Positions 17,391 to 25,457 of a stretch of 36,034 nucleotides of DNA are shown here, piece after piece (positions within the stretch are counted from its first letter, which is position 1; the number at the start of each line of letters is the position of its first letter). The stretch covers positions 1 through 36,034 of the forward strand of contig NZ_CALHWC010000216.1 in assembly GCF_938036805.1 (NCBI RefSeq). The letters run 5' to 3'. The DNA is from an uncultured Streptococcus sp. GTDB taxonomy: Bacteria > Bacillota > Bacilli > Lactobacillales > Streptococcaceae. Position numbers and translations under genes: made by a program. The notes under the pieces were generated by a model. It was not told the DNA's origin. It made no database searches and saw only the letters and a program-made list of their open reading frames with translations.

Positions 17391-18761
17391 CTAGCGACGG
17401 TTTTCTAAATCTTGGATAATTTCTGGTAACTTTTTATCCAAATCATAGAAAAACATCAATGCTCCAGCCAAAACAGACAAAAATAATGGGATGTAGGCGA
17501 AAACGGCCTTAATCGCAATAAGTGCTGTTTCTGATTGAACTGTTGCTCCTGCAACATATCCTCCTACAGCCATAACGATACCGAGAATCCATCCCCCAAG
17601 GCCTGAGCCAACTTTTTCTCCAAAAGTAGCAGCTGAAAAAATGAGCCCGTCTGAGCGAATTCCTGTTTTCCATTCACCATAATCGGAGACATCACCCAGC
17701 ATGGCAAAACCTGCCACTGCCATCGGAGCAGCACCAAGACCGCGGATAGCCAGTCCAACTGACACCATGGTGAATTGTGCTGGAAATAGAGCGATAATCA
17801 AAGAGCCTACCACAGAAATTAGAGCACCAAAAATCATAACATTCTTCTTAGATAGTTTAGCCATTAGTGCTGGAACAAAAAGACTACCTACAAGAATTGG
17901 GGCAAAAGACAACATCCCAATGAGAGCAACTTTGCTAATATCACCAAGAACATATTGCGCATAATAAATATTAATACCACCTAAACCTGAGCTGATGAAA
18001 GTAATCAACATCGTTAAAATTAAAATAATCCAATATTTATTTTTAAACAAAGCGTTAATGTTATCTTTCGTAGAAACCTTTTGCGCTTGATCGGCACGGA
18101 TTGCCTCACTTGTTTCTAAAACGCGTTCTTTTGAGTTCTTGTATAAAATTGTCAATAATACGGCAGACACTAAAGCAAAAACTGCAGCCATTTTTGTCCA
18201 AGAAGATGTAGCAGTTACATCACCTAACAAGCGAACAATATATAGAACACTAGCATTGACCGTAAGGGCACCTCCAAAACCGAATATCGTACGCGAAGTT
18301 GATAAATGTCCCCGTACTTTGGAATCAGAAGAAGTGGTTCCAATTAGCGTATTGTATGGCACCATCGTCATTGTGTAAACACCAGCTAATGAAATAACAT
18401 AAGTAACAAATGCATAAATAGGACGCATTTCATCTGGTAGGAAAGAAGGCGAAGTAAATAATAGTATCAAGGCTAACGCATATGGAATAATCATTCGTTT
18501 AATCCAAGGACGTGCTTTACCGTTTGCCGTAGCAGTTCTGTCAACAACTGCACCCATCGCTAAGTCAGATACCCCATCAAAAAGACGAGCAAATAACAAA
18601 ATAGTCCCCACTATACTCATTGTCAGTCCAACAACATCAGTATAAAAGTAGGTAATAAAACCATTAGCAGTCGTTATCATTAAATTGGCTGCTAAATTGC
18701 CAAAACCAAAAGTGATTTTCTCACTTAAAGGTACAACAGCTTGTTTTACATTTTTGTCCAT
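17391..18761 (-). CDS. GPH-family glycoside:cation symporter
   Basis: A 456-residue integral membrane protein of the glycoside-pentoside-hexuronide:cation symporter group (MFS-like, about 12 helices). The N-terminus ITFGFGNLAANLMITTANGF, followed by FARLFDGVSDLAMGAVVDRT, is the family signature, and GFAMLGDVSDYGEWKTGIR is the second diagnostic loop. It likely imports the rhamnose-containing glycoside that the downstream GH78 and GH3 enzymes cleave. It is the first gene of the operon, 132 bp from the divergent AraC regulator at 18894. The substrate is inferred from context only. Confidence 0.92.
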   Translation of the reverse strand: MDKNVKQAVVPLSEKITFGFGNLAANLMITTANGFITYFYTDVVGLTMSIVGTILLFARLFDGVSDLAMGAVVDRTATANGKARPWIKRMIIPYALALILLFTSPSFLPDEMRPIYAFVTYVISLAGVYTMTMVPYNTLIGTTSSDSKVRGHLSTSRTIFGFGGALTVNASVLYIVRLLGDVTATSSWTKMAAVFALVSAVLLTILYKNSKERVLETSEAIRADQAQKVSTKDNINALFKNKYWIILILTMLITFISSGLGGINIYYAQYVLGDISKVALIGMLSFAPILVGSLFVPALMAKLSKKNVMIFGALISVVGSLIIALFPAQFTMVSVGLAIRGLGAAPMAVAGFAMLGDVSDYGEWKTGIRSDGLIFSAATFGEKVGSGLGGWILGIVMAVGGYVAGATVQSETALIAIKAVFAYIPLFLSVLAGALMFFYDLDKKLPEIIQDLENRR

Positions 18762-18822
18762 TTGTCTTCCTCCAAAAACTAAATAATTTAGATATTTTTT
18801 ACACCATTTAGTTTATCAAGTG

Positions 18823-18838
18823 TTGTATCCGTTTACAA
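18823..18838 (-). promoter_or_regulatory. Candidate cre (CcpA) site
   Basis: The minus strand reads TTGTAAACGGATACAA, which fits the WTGNAANCGNWNNCW consensus. It lies between the symporter operon and the AraC gene and overlaps the -35 of the latter, so catabolite repression of both is plausible. Confidence 0.5.
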
Positions 18839-18860
18839 TGCACAATAAATAGTATATAAT
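18832..18860 (+). promoter_or_regulatory. Promoter of the second AraC gene
   Basis: TTTACA at 18832-18837, a 17-bp spacer, then TATAAT at 18855-18860. The ATG follows 33 bp later behind TGGAGGAA. Confidence 0.7.
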
Positions 18861-18893
18861 GAACTATCTACATATTTTGGAGGAATTTATTCA

Positions 18894-19904
18894 ATGAAAC
18901 TGACTGAATTAGAAGATTTTCTACATCAAATTAATATATTTGAAAAAAAACAGCGAGAGACAGGAATTGCTATTAATGATTTTTCAAATTCATCGGTCTT
19001 TGACTCTTTACAAACGGATCCTAGCTACATTGACCCTGGTTTTAATATTGTAAGATTTCCTAAATCAATGTTTTTTTCAGAATGTAGTAATATCTTTATA
19101 AGTCGACACAATCGTTTTGCTCCTATGGTTGAACACCTTCATGACTTTATCGAAATTAACTACGTGTATTCAGGGACATGTACACAAATAATAAATGGTG
19201 AGAAAGTTTTTTTATCACAAGGTAGCCTTTGTGTATTAGATAGAAATGTACCACACTCTATTAAAGCACTTGGACAGGACGATATTTTGATTAACATTTT
19301 AATTAATGAAGAAACCTTTTCATCACTATTCCTTTTTAAACTTCAAAACACCTCTAATTTATTAGGTAAGTTTCTTGCCGACGCCTTTAATCAAGAATCA
19401 CAGCATAACCAATACATAGTATTTGATACCAAACAAAACCCAATTTTTCATAATCAAATTCAGCTAATGCTCTGTGAATATTGGTCAAAAATGCCTCAGG
19501 GGAGTGAGTTTTTATCTCACTATCTACAACTTATTTTAATGGAATTAATGCGAATTTATAGTGAAGAAACTTATAGAGCAGCAAGAACCAGTAATTTTGA
19601 TTATGCAAAAATACTAATCTATATCGATCAAAATTATGCTAACTTAGCTCTCTCTACATTAGCAAAGGAGTTTGGATATAATCCTAATTATCTTAGTAAT
19701 ATGTTAAAAAAATATATTGGAAAAAATTTTCAGCAAATCCTTCTCGAAAAACGTCTTCTCATTGCTTGCGACTTGTTAACAAACACGAATTTATCAATGG
19801 AGGATGTTGCTTCTGAGTCTGGTTTCAAATCCTCTAGCTACTTCTTCAGACAATTCAAAAAACATTATTGTTGTACCCCAAATTCTTACCGTAAAAAATA
19901 CTAA
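18894..19904 (+). CDS. AraC-family regulator of the rhamnoside operon
   Basis: A 336-residue cupin plus AraC-type HTH regulator. The sensor part has FISRHNRFAPMVEHLHDFIEINYVYSG and VLDRNVPHSIKALGQDDILINI. The DNA-binding part has LSTLAKEFGYNPNYLSNMLKKYIG and MEDVASESGFKSSSYFFRQFKKHY. It is a clear paralogue of the regulators at 11270 and 23033. It is divergent from the symporter-GH3-GH78-pgmB operon, which it probably controls (inference). The ribosome site GGAGGAA precedes the ATG. Confidence 0.92.
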   Translation: MKLTELEDFLHQINIFEKKQRETGIAINDFSNSSVFDSLQTDPSYIDPGFNIVRFPKSMFFSECSNIFISRHNRFAPMVEHLHDFIEINYVYSGTCTQIINGEKVFLSQGSLCVLDRNVPHSIKALGQDDILINILINEETFSSLFLFKLQNTSNLLGKFLADAFNQESQHNQYIVFDTKQNPIFHNQIQLMLCEYWSKMPQGSEFLSHYLQLILMELMRIYSEETYRAARTSNFDYAKILIYIDQNYANLALSTLAKEFGYNPNYLSNMLKKYIGKNFQQILLEKRLLIACDLLTNTNLSMEDVASESGFKSSSYFFRQFKKHYCCTPNSYRKKY

Positions 19905-20490
19905 AAAGCAAGACATTACGACTTGTTCATAATTACAGCTTATATCCATCTTCCAAAATATTAAATACTAATCCACTATTTGACATCTTTAGAATTGACT
20001 TAGCTGTAGTGCTTGAGTTTCATATCCGATTGCTAACGGGTGTTCTAGTAAGACTTTTAAAAAATTTTAATCCTACTTCTATCACACTTTATATAGTCAT
20101 TTAGTTTATCTTTGATTACTTCGTTAACTCGCTTTGCCGTACTTCAGTATAGCCTGCAGCTCGTTGCCTTGTACTAAAAACAAACTAAAAGACTATATAA
20201 AATCTTCCTCTTGCTTTTTTTCAGATGTTATTTTGCTTGACATGTATAATTCTCAAAAACTCTTTTCAAGTTCAATAATTATATCCTTCTTGATTAAGAA
20301 CAATCCTCTAAATAGTTTTTGTTAGCATTTTTTCCTGTTGTCCTAGAGTGTAACAGGTATTCTTGCATTCTCGATAATATCAATCCAAAACCTTTATATT
20401 GGTGTAACTATATATTTCAGACTGTATTTTTCGGCGCTTTAAAACTTGACTATCTTACCAATTTGTTGCAGTCCATAAATGTTGACTTTA
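19905..20490. other. Intergenic stretch with MITE and decayed DNA
   Basis: About 590 bp without an intact gene between the AraC stop and the IS630 left end. It contains the 114-bp inverted-repeat element at 20088-20201. The remainder has only short frames interrupted by stops, without ribosome sites, and may include remains of the PTS gene region beyond the IS630. Confidence 0.5.
20088..20201. repeat. 114-bp MITE-like inverted-repeat element
   Basis: The termini TTTATATAGTCATTTAGTTTA (20088-20108, on the plus strand) and its counterpart at 20181-20201 are complementary at 19 of 21 positions. The inside is richer in G/C (around TACGGCAAAGCGAG read on the minus strand) and has no ORF. This layout is that of a small non-autonomous repeat, like the intergenic repeats common in streptococci. 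No clear target duplication was seen. Confidence 0.6.
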
Positions 20491-20534
20491 TAGTAAAATG
20501 AAACACAAATAGTACATTGTGATATAATGTTTTT

Positions 20535-20864
20535 ATGGCATATTCATTAGATTTTCGTAAAAAAGTTCTCGCCTATTGTAAACGAACAGGTAGTATCACC
20601 GAAGCATCAGATGTTTTCCAAATCTCACGAAATACCATTTATGGCTGGTTAAAACTAAAAGAGAAAACAGGGAACCTAAACCATCAAGCAAAAGGAACAA
20701 AACCAAGAAAAGTTGATAGAGATAGACTCAAAAACTATCTTAATGACCATCCGGATGCTTATTTGACAGAAATAGCGTCTGAATTTGATTGTCATCCAAC
20801 GGCGATTCACTATGCTCTCAAAGCTATGGGATATACTCGAAAAAAAGAACCATACCTACTATGA
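20535..20864 (+). CDS. IS630-family transposase, first frame (OrfA)
   Basis: A 109-codon frame giving the DNA-binding part of the transposase: MAYSLDFRKKVLAYCKRTGS with a helix-turn-helix (ITEASDVFQISRNTIYGWLK) and a second HTH-like region (TEIASEFDCHPTAIHYALKAMG). The catalytic frame continues at +1 after the A7 run at 20840-20846 (TCGAAAAAAAG). IS630-Spn1-like copies are typically split like this, and frameshifting or polymerase slippage would give a fused RKKNHTYYEQ product. Confidence 0.85.
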   Translation: MAYSLDFRKKVLAYCKRTGSITEASDVFQISRNTIYGWLKLKEKTGNLNHQAKGTKPRKVDRDRLKNYLNDHPDAYLTEIASEFDCHPTAIHYALKAMGYTRKKEPYLL

Positions 20865-21381
20865 ACAAGATCCAGAAAAAGTAGCTTTATTTCTTAAACA
20901 TTTTAATCGTTTAAAGCACTTAACACCTGTTTATATTGATGAAACAGGATTCGATACTTATTTTTATCGAGAATATGGCCGCTCATTAAGAGGACAATTG
21001 ATAAAAGGTCAAGTATTTGGAAGAAGGTATCAGAGGATTTCTTTGGTTGCAGGACTGATAAATGGTGAGATAATCGCTCCGATGACTTATGAAGAAACAA
21101 TGACGAGCGACTTTTTTGAAGCCTGGTTTCAGAAATTTCTGCTGCCAACATTAAGCACACCGTCAGTTATTATTATGGATAATGCAAGATTCCATAGAAT
21201 GAGTAGGCTAGAGCGCTTATGTGAAGAGTATGGGCATAAACTTTTACCACTTCCTCCATACTCACCTGAGTATAATCCTATTGAGAAAACATGGGCTCAT
21301 ATCAAAAAACACCTCAGAAAAGTATTGCCAAATTGCGATACTTTTCTTGAGGCTCTTTTGTCCTATCCCTATTTCAATTAA
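20785..21381 (+). CDS. IS630-family transposase, second frame (OrfB)
   Basis: Catalytic DDE part of the transposase. The meaningful sequence starts after the A7 slip site near 20847 (NHTYYEQDPEKVALF); the upstream ATG at 20785 is probably not used. The triad is visible in VYIDETGFDTYF, VIIMDNARFHR and PEYNPIEKTWAHIKKHL. The C-terminus is complete. Activity depends on frame restoration at the A tract. Confidence 0.85.
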   Translation: MIVIQRRFTMLSKLWDILEKKNHTYYEQDPEKVALFLKHFNRLKHLTPVYIDETGFDTYFYREYGRSLRGQLIKGQVFGRRYQRISLVAGLINGEIIAPMTYEETMTSDFFEAWFQKFLLPTLSTPSVIIMDNARFHRMSRLERLCEEYGHKLLPLPPYSPEYNPIEKTWAHIKKHLRKVLPNCDTFLEALLSYPYFN

Positions 21382-21386
21382 CTATA

Positions 21387-21523
21387 TCAACTTTATCCTT
21401 ATCCACCAAGGACTCATCTTTGAGTACCAAACGTAAACGAGTTGCACAATGTGTAGCGCGTGATATATTTTCCTTTCCACCAACAGCAGAAAGAATTTCC
21501 TGAGACATTAATTCATACGTCAT
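21387..21523 (-). pseudogene. PTS EIIB (sucrose/beta-glucoside type) 5' fragment cut by IS630
   Basis: The first 45 codons of a PTS enzyme II remain: an ATG behind GGAG, then SQEILSAVGGKENISRATHC and ATRLRLVLKDESLVD. The Cys in THCATRLR is the EIIB phosphorylation site of the glucose/sucrose/beta-glucoside class. The frame enters the IS630 right end at 21386. The rest (EIIC, EIIA) is not recognisable beyond the left end of the IS, so an adjacent deletion or decay followed. It starts 11 nt after the apiosidase-like gene, in the same direction, so the intact operon coupled a glycosidase to a PTS importer. Confidence 0.85.
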
Positions 21524-21534
21524 TTTTCTTCTCC

Positions 21535-22884
21535 TTATTTTTTTATAATTAAGACTGCATCTTTCATAAAATGATGCATATTGACGACTGTTTTATTGAA
21601 CTGTTCAATATATATAGCGGAAACAATTTCTTGTTTATGATCATCTAAGCTAATATATAACATATCTTTCGAAGACAAATCCCCCTTTAATTGTAATTTA
21701 ATATTAGAAGGTACATAGATAATCCATTCTGTTTCTGTCTCTGCAGCACGAATTTCCTTAACAGCTTGGTAACAATTTGGGATGAAATTTGAGCCCTGTT
21801 GAAAAACACTTGAGTTCTCTTTAAGACCATTTTGAATAATTGTTTGATTGGGAACTAGTTGTTCAAAATGATGCTTTTCCATGAACGATTTTAAATAACC
21901 ATAATCTGACGCACCTTTGAATGTCAAAGCCTGATGCCAATCATATGGGGTTTCGAATGATTCTCCAATTGATGAATCAAATTCCATACGTTCATCATGC
22001 CAAGACCAAATTCCATGAGCACCATAGGTTATACCAGCCTGAGCTCCAGATAAGACACTTTGCCATGCCACTTTCCGCACATCTTCTCGTGAAAAACGGC
22101 CATATGCATTTCGACTAAAGCCCATCATTTCATAACATGGTTCTGAATTCAAAACTGGTTTCTTAGGCTCTTTGTTAGCAAAGTATTCTCCCAACTCGTA
22201 GCACATAGATGGATAGAGTTGGTTGTGGCCTGATTGGTACATATAGAAATCCAGATTCGGATTCTCTTCTAATTGTTTCGGTAAATCCTTTTCTCTACCG
22301 CGTATATGTAAAGTTGTCAGAGCGTTTGGAGATAATAATTTCACTGTATTTAAACAAAGTGAATAGTACTCATTAATAACTTCCTCTGTCTGAAAATCCG
22401 TATCTCCGCTAATGATATATATTGGATTATATTGATCAAATCGTTCAACTACCATTCGTGTATAAGCTTCAACTTCTTCTTTTGGGAATAGGCCAACTTG
22501 TCTAATCTTTAGATCACTTGCCCAAGTATTTGGTAAATAGTTACACCATAATAATACTAAAGCAATTACTATTCCCTTATCTCTAGCTGTAGCAACCATT
22601 CGTTCCGCTCGATCAAAATATTCTTGATTAGGTTGGCTAAAATCAAATTCACCATTTTCGTTTACATGAAAAGGCAAATAGTTTAAATTGGTCGTACTAG
22701 AATCCCATTGCCAAAGCATATTTACTTGAATGACATTAAATCCTTGCTTTCTACGAGTATCCAGATAGTATTCCCAGTCTTCTTCACTGATATTGGTAAA
22801 AGCGCTCCAACAGGTATCGGCTAAATAGAACCAGGGCTTACTGTCTTTTATAAAGTTTTTTTTAGTTTCGGAAATTTCTAACAT
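21535..22884 (-). CDS. Apiosidase-like (DUF4038-type) glycoside hydrolase
   Basis: About 449 residues. The start is placed at 22884 (MLEISETKKNF), which has AAAGGG 6 nt upstream; the ATG at 22914 has none. The N-terminus KPWFYLADTCWSAFTNISEEDWEYYLDTRRKQGFN resembles DUF4038/GH140-type (beta/alpha)8 proteins. IISGDTDFQTEE and VLNSEPCYEMMG are candidate sites for the acid/base and nucleophile carboxylates. A C-terminal beta domain follows (about 370-449). No signal peptide. Apiosidase activity is known for some relatives, but this substrate is unproved. The gene was co-transcribed with the PTS gene cut by IS630 and is divergent from the third AraC gene. Confidence 0.75.
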   Translation of the reverse strand: MLEISETKKNFIKDSKPWFYLADTCWSAFTNISEEDWEYYLDTRRKQGFNVIQVNMLWQWDSSTTNLNYLPFHVNENGEFDFSQPNQEYFDRAERMVATARDKGIVIALVLLWCNYLPNTWASDLKIRQVGLFPKEEVEAYTRMVVERFDQYNPIYIISGDTDFQTEEVINEYYSLCLNTVKLLSPNALTTLHIRGREKDLPKQLEENPNLDFYMYQSGHNQLYPSMCYELGEYFANKEPKKPVLNSEPCYEMMGFSRNAYGRFSREDVRKVAWQSVLSGAQAGITYGAHGIWSWHDERMEFDSSIGESFETPYDWHQALTFKGASDYGYLKSFMEKHHFEQLVPNQTIIQNGLKENSSVFQQGSNFIPNCYQAVKEIRAAETETEWIIYVPSNIKLQLKGDLSSKDMLYISLDDHKQEIVSAIYIEQFNKTVVNMHHFMKDAVLIIKK

Positions 22885-22954
22885 ATTAACCCTTTCACGA
22901 TAATTTAGTAACATTTTTTTATCACGATAATTTCAAATCCAATTACTTTTACAA

Positions 22955-22983
22955 TTGTAATTATAACGCTTTCATATTATAAT
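22955..22983 (+). promoter_or_regulatory. Promoter of the third AraC gene
   Basis: TTGTAA at 22955-22960, a 17-bp spacer, then TATAAT at 22978-22983. The intergenic region also holds a minus-strand TATAAT overlapping the spacer, usable for the glycosidase gene. Confidence 0.6.
22961..22974 (-). promoter_or_regulatory. Candidate cre (CcpA) site
   Basis: The minus strand reads TGAAAGCGTTATAA. Its first ten bases match the streptococcal cre consensus TGAAARCGYTTTCA exactly, and the end diverges. It lies inside the AraC promoter spacer and overlaps a minus-strand -10, so binding would block both directions. Confidence 0.45.
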
Positions 22984-23032
22984 TTAAATATCAATAATTT
23001 ATACTATTTATAACATTTTTTTGGGTAATATT

Positions 23033-24032
23033 ATGAACGAAACTAAACTAAAAAATTATTTATATACCTTAACAAAATCTGAGGAACTCTATCTAAAAAA
23101 AATATATTTTGATTATTCGAATTCTAACAAAACAATACAACGAGATAAAGATATTGTTTATCAATTTTCGTTAAAGGAAGATATTGAAAGTCAAAATGGA
23201 GGGCAGTTTTTCATCCGGAAACAGAGTAGATTCGCGCCTGTTCCCACACATATAACGGATGCTATCGAACTGAACTATGTTTATCATGGCAATAGTACAC
23301 ACTATATAAATGGACAAAAAATTATTCTGCAAGAAGGTGACTTAATTTTGATTGATACAAATACTACTCATGCAGTTGAAAGTCCAAACTATGAGGACAT
23401 TATTATCAGTATAAATATCAATCCCGATTATTTCAAAGACCATTTTCTCAACCAACTCAGCAGCTCGTCCCCTTTAGTTAAATTTCTTTATTATGCTATC
23501 TCAGATAGCCAAAATAACAATCAATACCTCTTATATCGCCAACAATCCTCTCCACAGCTTCACCTACTTTTTCAACAACTGCTAATGGAGGAAGTTGAGC
23601 CAAAACTCTTAAGTCTCCAAGTAAAAAATCATTACTTTCAATTAATCCTTTTAGAATTAATACGGTCGTTTTCGGTCGAAGTAAACGGAACTAGTGACGA
23701 TAGCCATAAACTTCAACTTCTATTAAATGTACTGGAATATATAAATCAAGAATATGCTTCAATTACCTTAGAGTCTTGTGCAAACGCCTTCGGTTATAAT
23801 ACAAGTTATTTTAGTCATCTAATAAAAACGATTTCTGGACAGAAATTCAAAAAATTACTACAAAAAAAAACGGCTTGAGGTCAGTCGTGAACTATTGACA
23901 ATATCAACTAAATCAATACAGGAAATTGCTCATGAAGTGGGGTATTCAAATCTCACCCAATATTACAGTGATTTTAAGAAAGCCTTTCACATGACCCCTG
24001 CATCATATAGAAAAAACTCAGAGCTAGATTGA
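23033..24032 (+). pseudogene. Third AraC-family regulator, frameshifted in an A9 tract
   Basis: A cupin plus HTH regulator paralogous to those at 11270 and 18894 (FIRKQSRFAPVPTHITDAIELNYVYHG; EGDLILIDTNTTHAVES). The start is set at the ATG at 23033. The frame ends at 23878 just after the first HTH (SCANAFGYNTSYFSHLIKTISGQKF), because nine A's at 23862-23870 put it out of register. With one A fewer it continues to 24032 through the second HTH (IQEIAHEVGYSNLTQYYSDFKKAFH). So it is either a recent null mutation, a phase-variable tract, or rescued by slippage. It is divergent from the apiosidase-like gene. Confidence 0.85.
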
Positions 24033-24056
24033 CCTTTCAATCTAGCTCTGAGTTTT
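24017..24056. terminator. Strong terminator after the third AraC gene
   Basis: Perfect 16-bp arms at 24017-24032 and 24037-24052 around the loop CCTT, with T4 after it and A6 before it, so it may act in both directions. The first arm contains the regulator's restored stop codon. Confidence 0.88.
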
Positions 24057-24155
24057 ACACAATGAAATCAAAATTCTTCTCAGAAACGAGACCCTTTTTA
24101 AACTGAAGCTCATCAATTCGAGTTGACAACAGATAGCTTTGATTTCCGCTTAGTA
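24055..24155 (-). pseudogene. Short C-terminal coding remnant, unidentified
   Basis: A 33-codon frame (LSGNQSYLLSTRIDELQFKK...) ends at 24055, next to the shared terminator. It has no start codon of its own and a coding-like composition. It may be the tail of a deleted gene. I do not recognise it. Confidence 0.25.
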
Positions 24156-24422
24156 TTAATTTTCGATTGGATGATAAAAACCTCCATTTCGTGTTTTATA
24201 CGGAACGATCCATTCAAGAAATAAATCAACCCATTTATAGACTTGTGCATTCATATTACTAGCCTTCGTACCTGTACGTAAATCCCCAAGTACTAAACCA
24301 TGTTTCCCTTTATCAAATAAATGTAATTCGTAAGGTATCCCAGCTTTTTCTAATTCAAGGCTGAATTCCAACGCACCTACAGAGGGAGTCAAAACATCTT
24401 CTCTTGTGTGCCAAATAAATGT
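24156..24422 (-). pseudogene. Alpha/beta-hydrolase (acetylesterase-like), C-terminal fragment
   Basis: The last 88 or so residues of an esterase-type alpha/beta-hydrolase: TFIWHTREDVLTP holds the catalytic Asp and LFDKGKHGLVLGD the catalytic His. The Ser-containing N-terminal part is gone, replaced by truncated IS30 DNA from about 24423. Such enzymes often remove acetyl groups from plant sugars, which would fit the neighbouring glycosidase island, but the substrate is unknown. Confidence 0.8.
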
Positions 24423-25005
24423 TGGTGATCGCCTGCTCAATATCACTGGTCTTTCGGCCATTTGTTTTCAGTGTGATGATAGCTTTTAACTGGCGTTCAG
24501 CCAACGTAATCACCTCACTTTTACTCTTCTCCCCAATGATCGTGTCCCCTTCTAGATGGCCGAATTCTGTATGGAAATCTGGAAAAATCTCAGCCCGCTC
24601 TCGTAATTCTCTACGGAAAGCTTGTTGCCCTCGTTTTTCAGTATGACCATTGGCTTTGTGTTTTCCTTTCCAAGGCAGGTCTTCCTTCTTGAACATCCCA
24701 CTCTCAACCAGTCGGTAAAACGTCCGCATGGAGCAGGAAATCCTATCGGGATAAGCTCCCTTGATGACATCCAAACTCCAATCTTTTTCCAAATGAGTTT
24801 GAATGAATTCCTGTTCTTCTGGCGATAATTGCGACTTTTTACGACCACAACGGCGCTTATTAGCCTTGTATTGCTCATAATAGTTCATTGCGGAATGTCC
24901 AGCTTTGAGATAGGCCACGACCTTGGCAATGGTATGACGATGACGATTCAGGCTCTTGGCAATATCAGAAATAGAGCTCCCATTTTTTACATAAGCCTCT
25001 ATCAT
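24423..25005 (-). pseudogene. IS30-family transposase, C-terminally truncated
   Basis: The N-terminal part of an IS30 transposase: an HTH (SISDIAKSLNRHRHTIAKVVAYLK), a second region (LEKDWSLDVIKGAYPDRISCSMRTFYRLVESG) and the first catalytic Asp in HLEGDTIIGEKSKSE. The frame leaves the IS after TSDIEQAIT and runs into esterase DNA, so the second Asp and the Glu are lost and the protein cannot transpose. The original N-terminus may lie a little upstream (KSHLTTNELVMIEAYV is open before the first ATG). Confidence 0.88.
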
Positions 25006-25070
25006 AACAAGCTCATTTGTGGTAAGATGACTTTTTATGTCTAACTTAATTTTACAAATTGGGGAGTAAA
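24423..25070 (-). mobile_element. Truncated IS30-family element
   Basis: One IS30 end lies near 25070, where adhesin sequence stops (ACTCCCCAATTTGTAAAATT on the minus strand is the likely terminus). The other end is missing at about 24422, where esterase sequence begins. The element therefore joins two unrelated gene fragments, which suggests an IS-mediated deletion. Confidence 0.7.
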
Positions 25071-25451
25071 GGCATCAGGTGTTACCGTAATAGGTTCTGG
25101 AACGGGTTCAAGTTCCACCGTTACATGAGGTTTGGGACTATAAGGTGTCACTGTACGTGCAACTGGTAGGGTATTCAAGGCAAACCAGTATGACAATCCA
25201 ACATTTTTAGGCATATCTCCCTGACCAAAGGTGACTGTATAGGTATTGCCCGATGTAACCGTTGAGACAATTGCTCCTTTATAAGCATAACGACTAGAAG
25301 TGGTTTCCCATTCTTCAGGTAAATTCAAATCACTTGTACGGTTGGAACCCAAAGAACGGGCTAGACCTTCATTAGTCACTTGAACGGTTGAACCATTAAT
25401 CGGCACAAATTTCCCAGAAGTATCTTTGACATATTCTAGACCAATGTCATC
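25069..25451 (-). pseudogene. Antigen I/II (GbpC/Spa-domain) adhesin fragment
   Basis: About 127 codons from the middle of an LPXTG-type streptococcal adhesin. DIGLEYVKDTSGKFVPINGS, LGSNRTSDLNLPEEWETTSS and VGLSYWFALNTLPVARTVTP are typical of the end of the GbpC/Spa variable domain, followed by the proline-rich start (PKPHVTVELEPVPEP). There is no signal peptide or anchor. The 5' edge is an in-frame stop at 25452-25454, and the 3' edge is the IS30. Intact relatives bind salivary or matrix glycoproteins and are often carried by Tn5252-like ICEs. Confidence 0.82.
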
Positions 25452-25457
25452 TTATTC

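Larger units (their letters stand above)
20491..21384 (+). mobile_element. IS630-family element (IS630-Spn1-like)
   Basis: About 894 bp flanked by TA dinucleotides (20489-20490 and 21385-21386), as expected for IS630 elements. The ends TAGTAAAATGAAACA (left) and TAGTTAATTGAAATA (right, minus strand) match at 12 of 15. It carries a two-frame transposase and interrupts a PTS EII gene just after its 45th codon. Confidence 0.85.

Noticed and set aside
20461..20490. Continuation of the PTS EIIB frame left of the IS630
   Set aside because: Joining the flanks gives a frame that soon stops and lacks the expected EIIB sequence, so the gene body cannot be traced there.
20134..20501. Short plus-strand frames between the MITE and the IS630
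   Set aside because: They cross the MITE border and IS edge and have no coding character.
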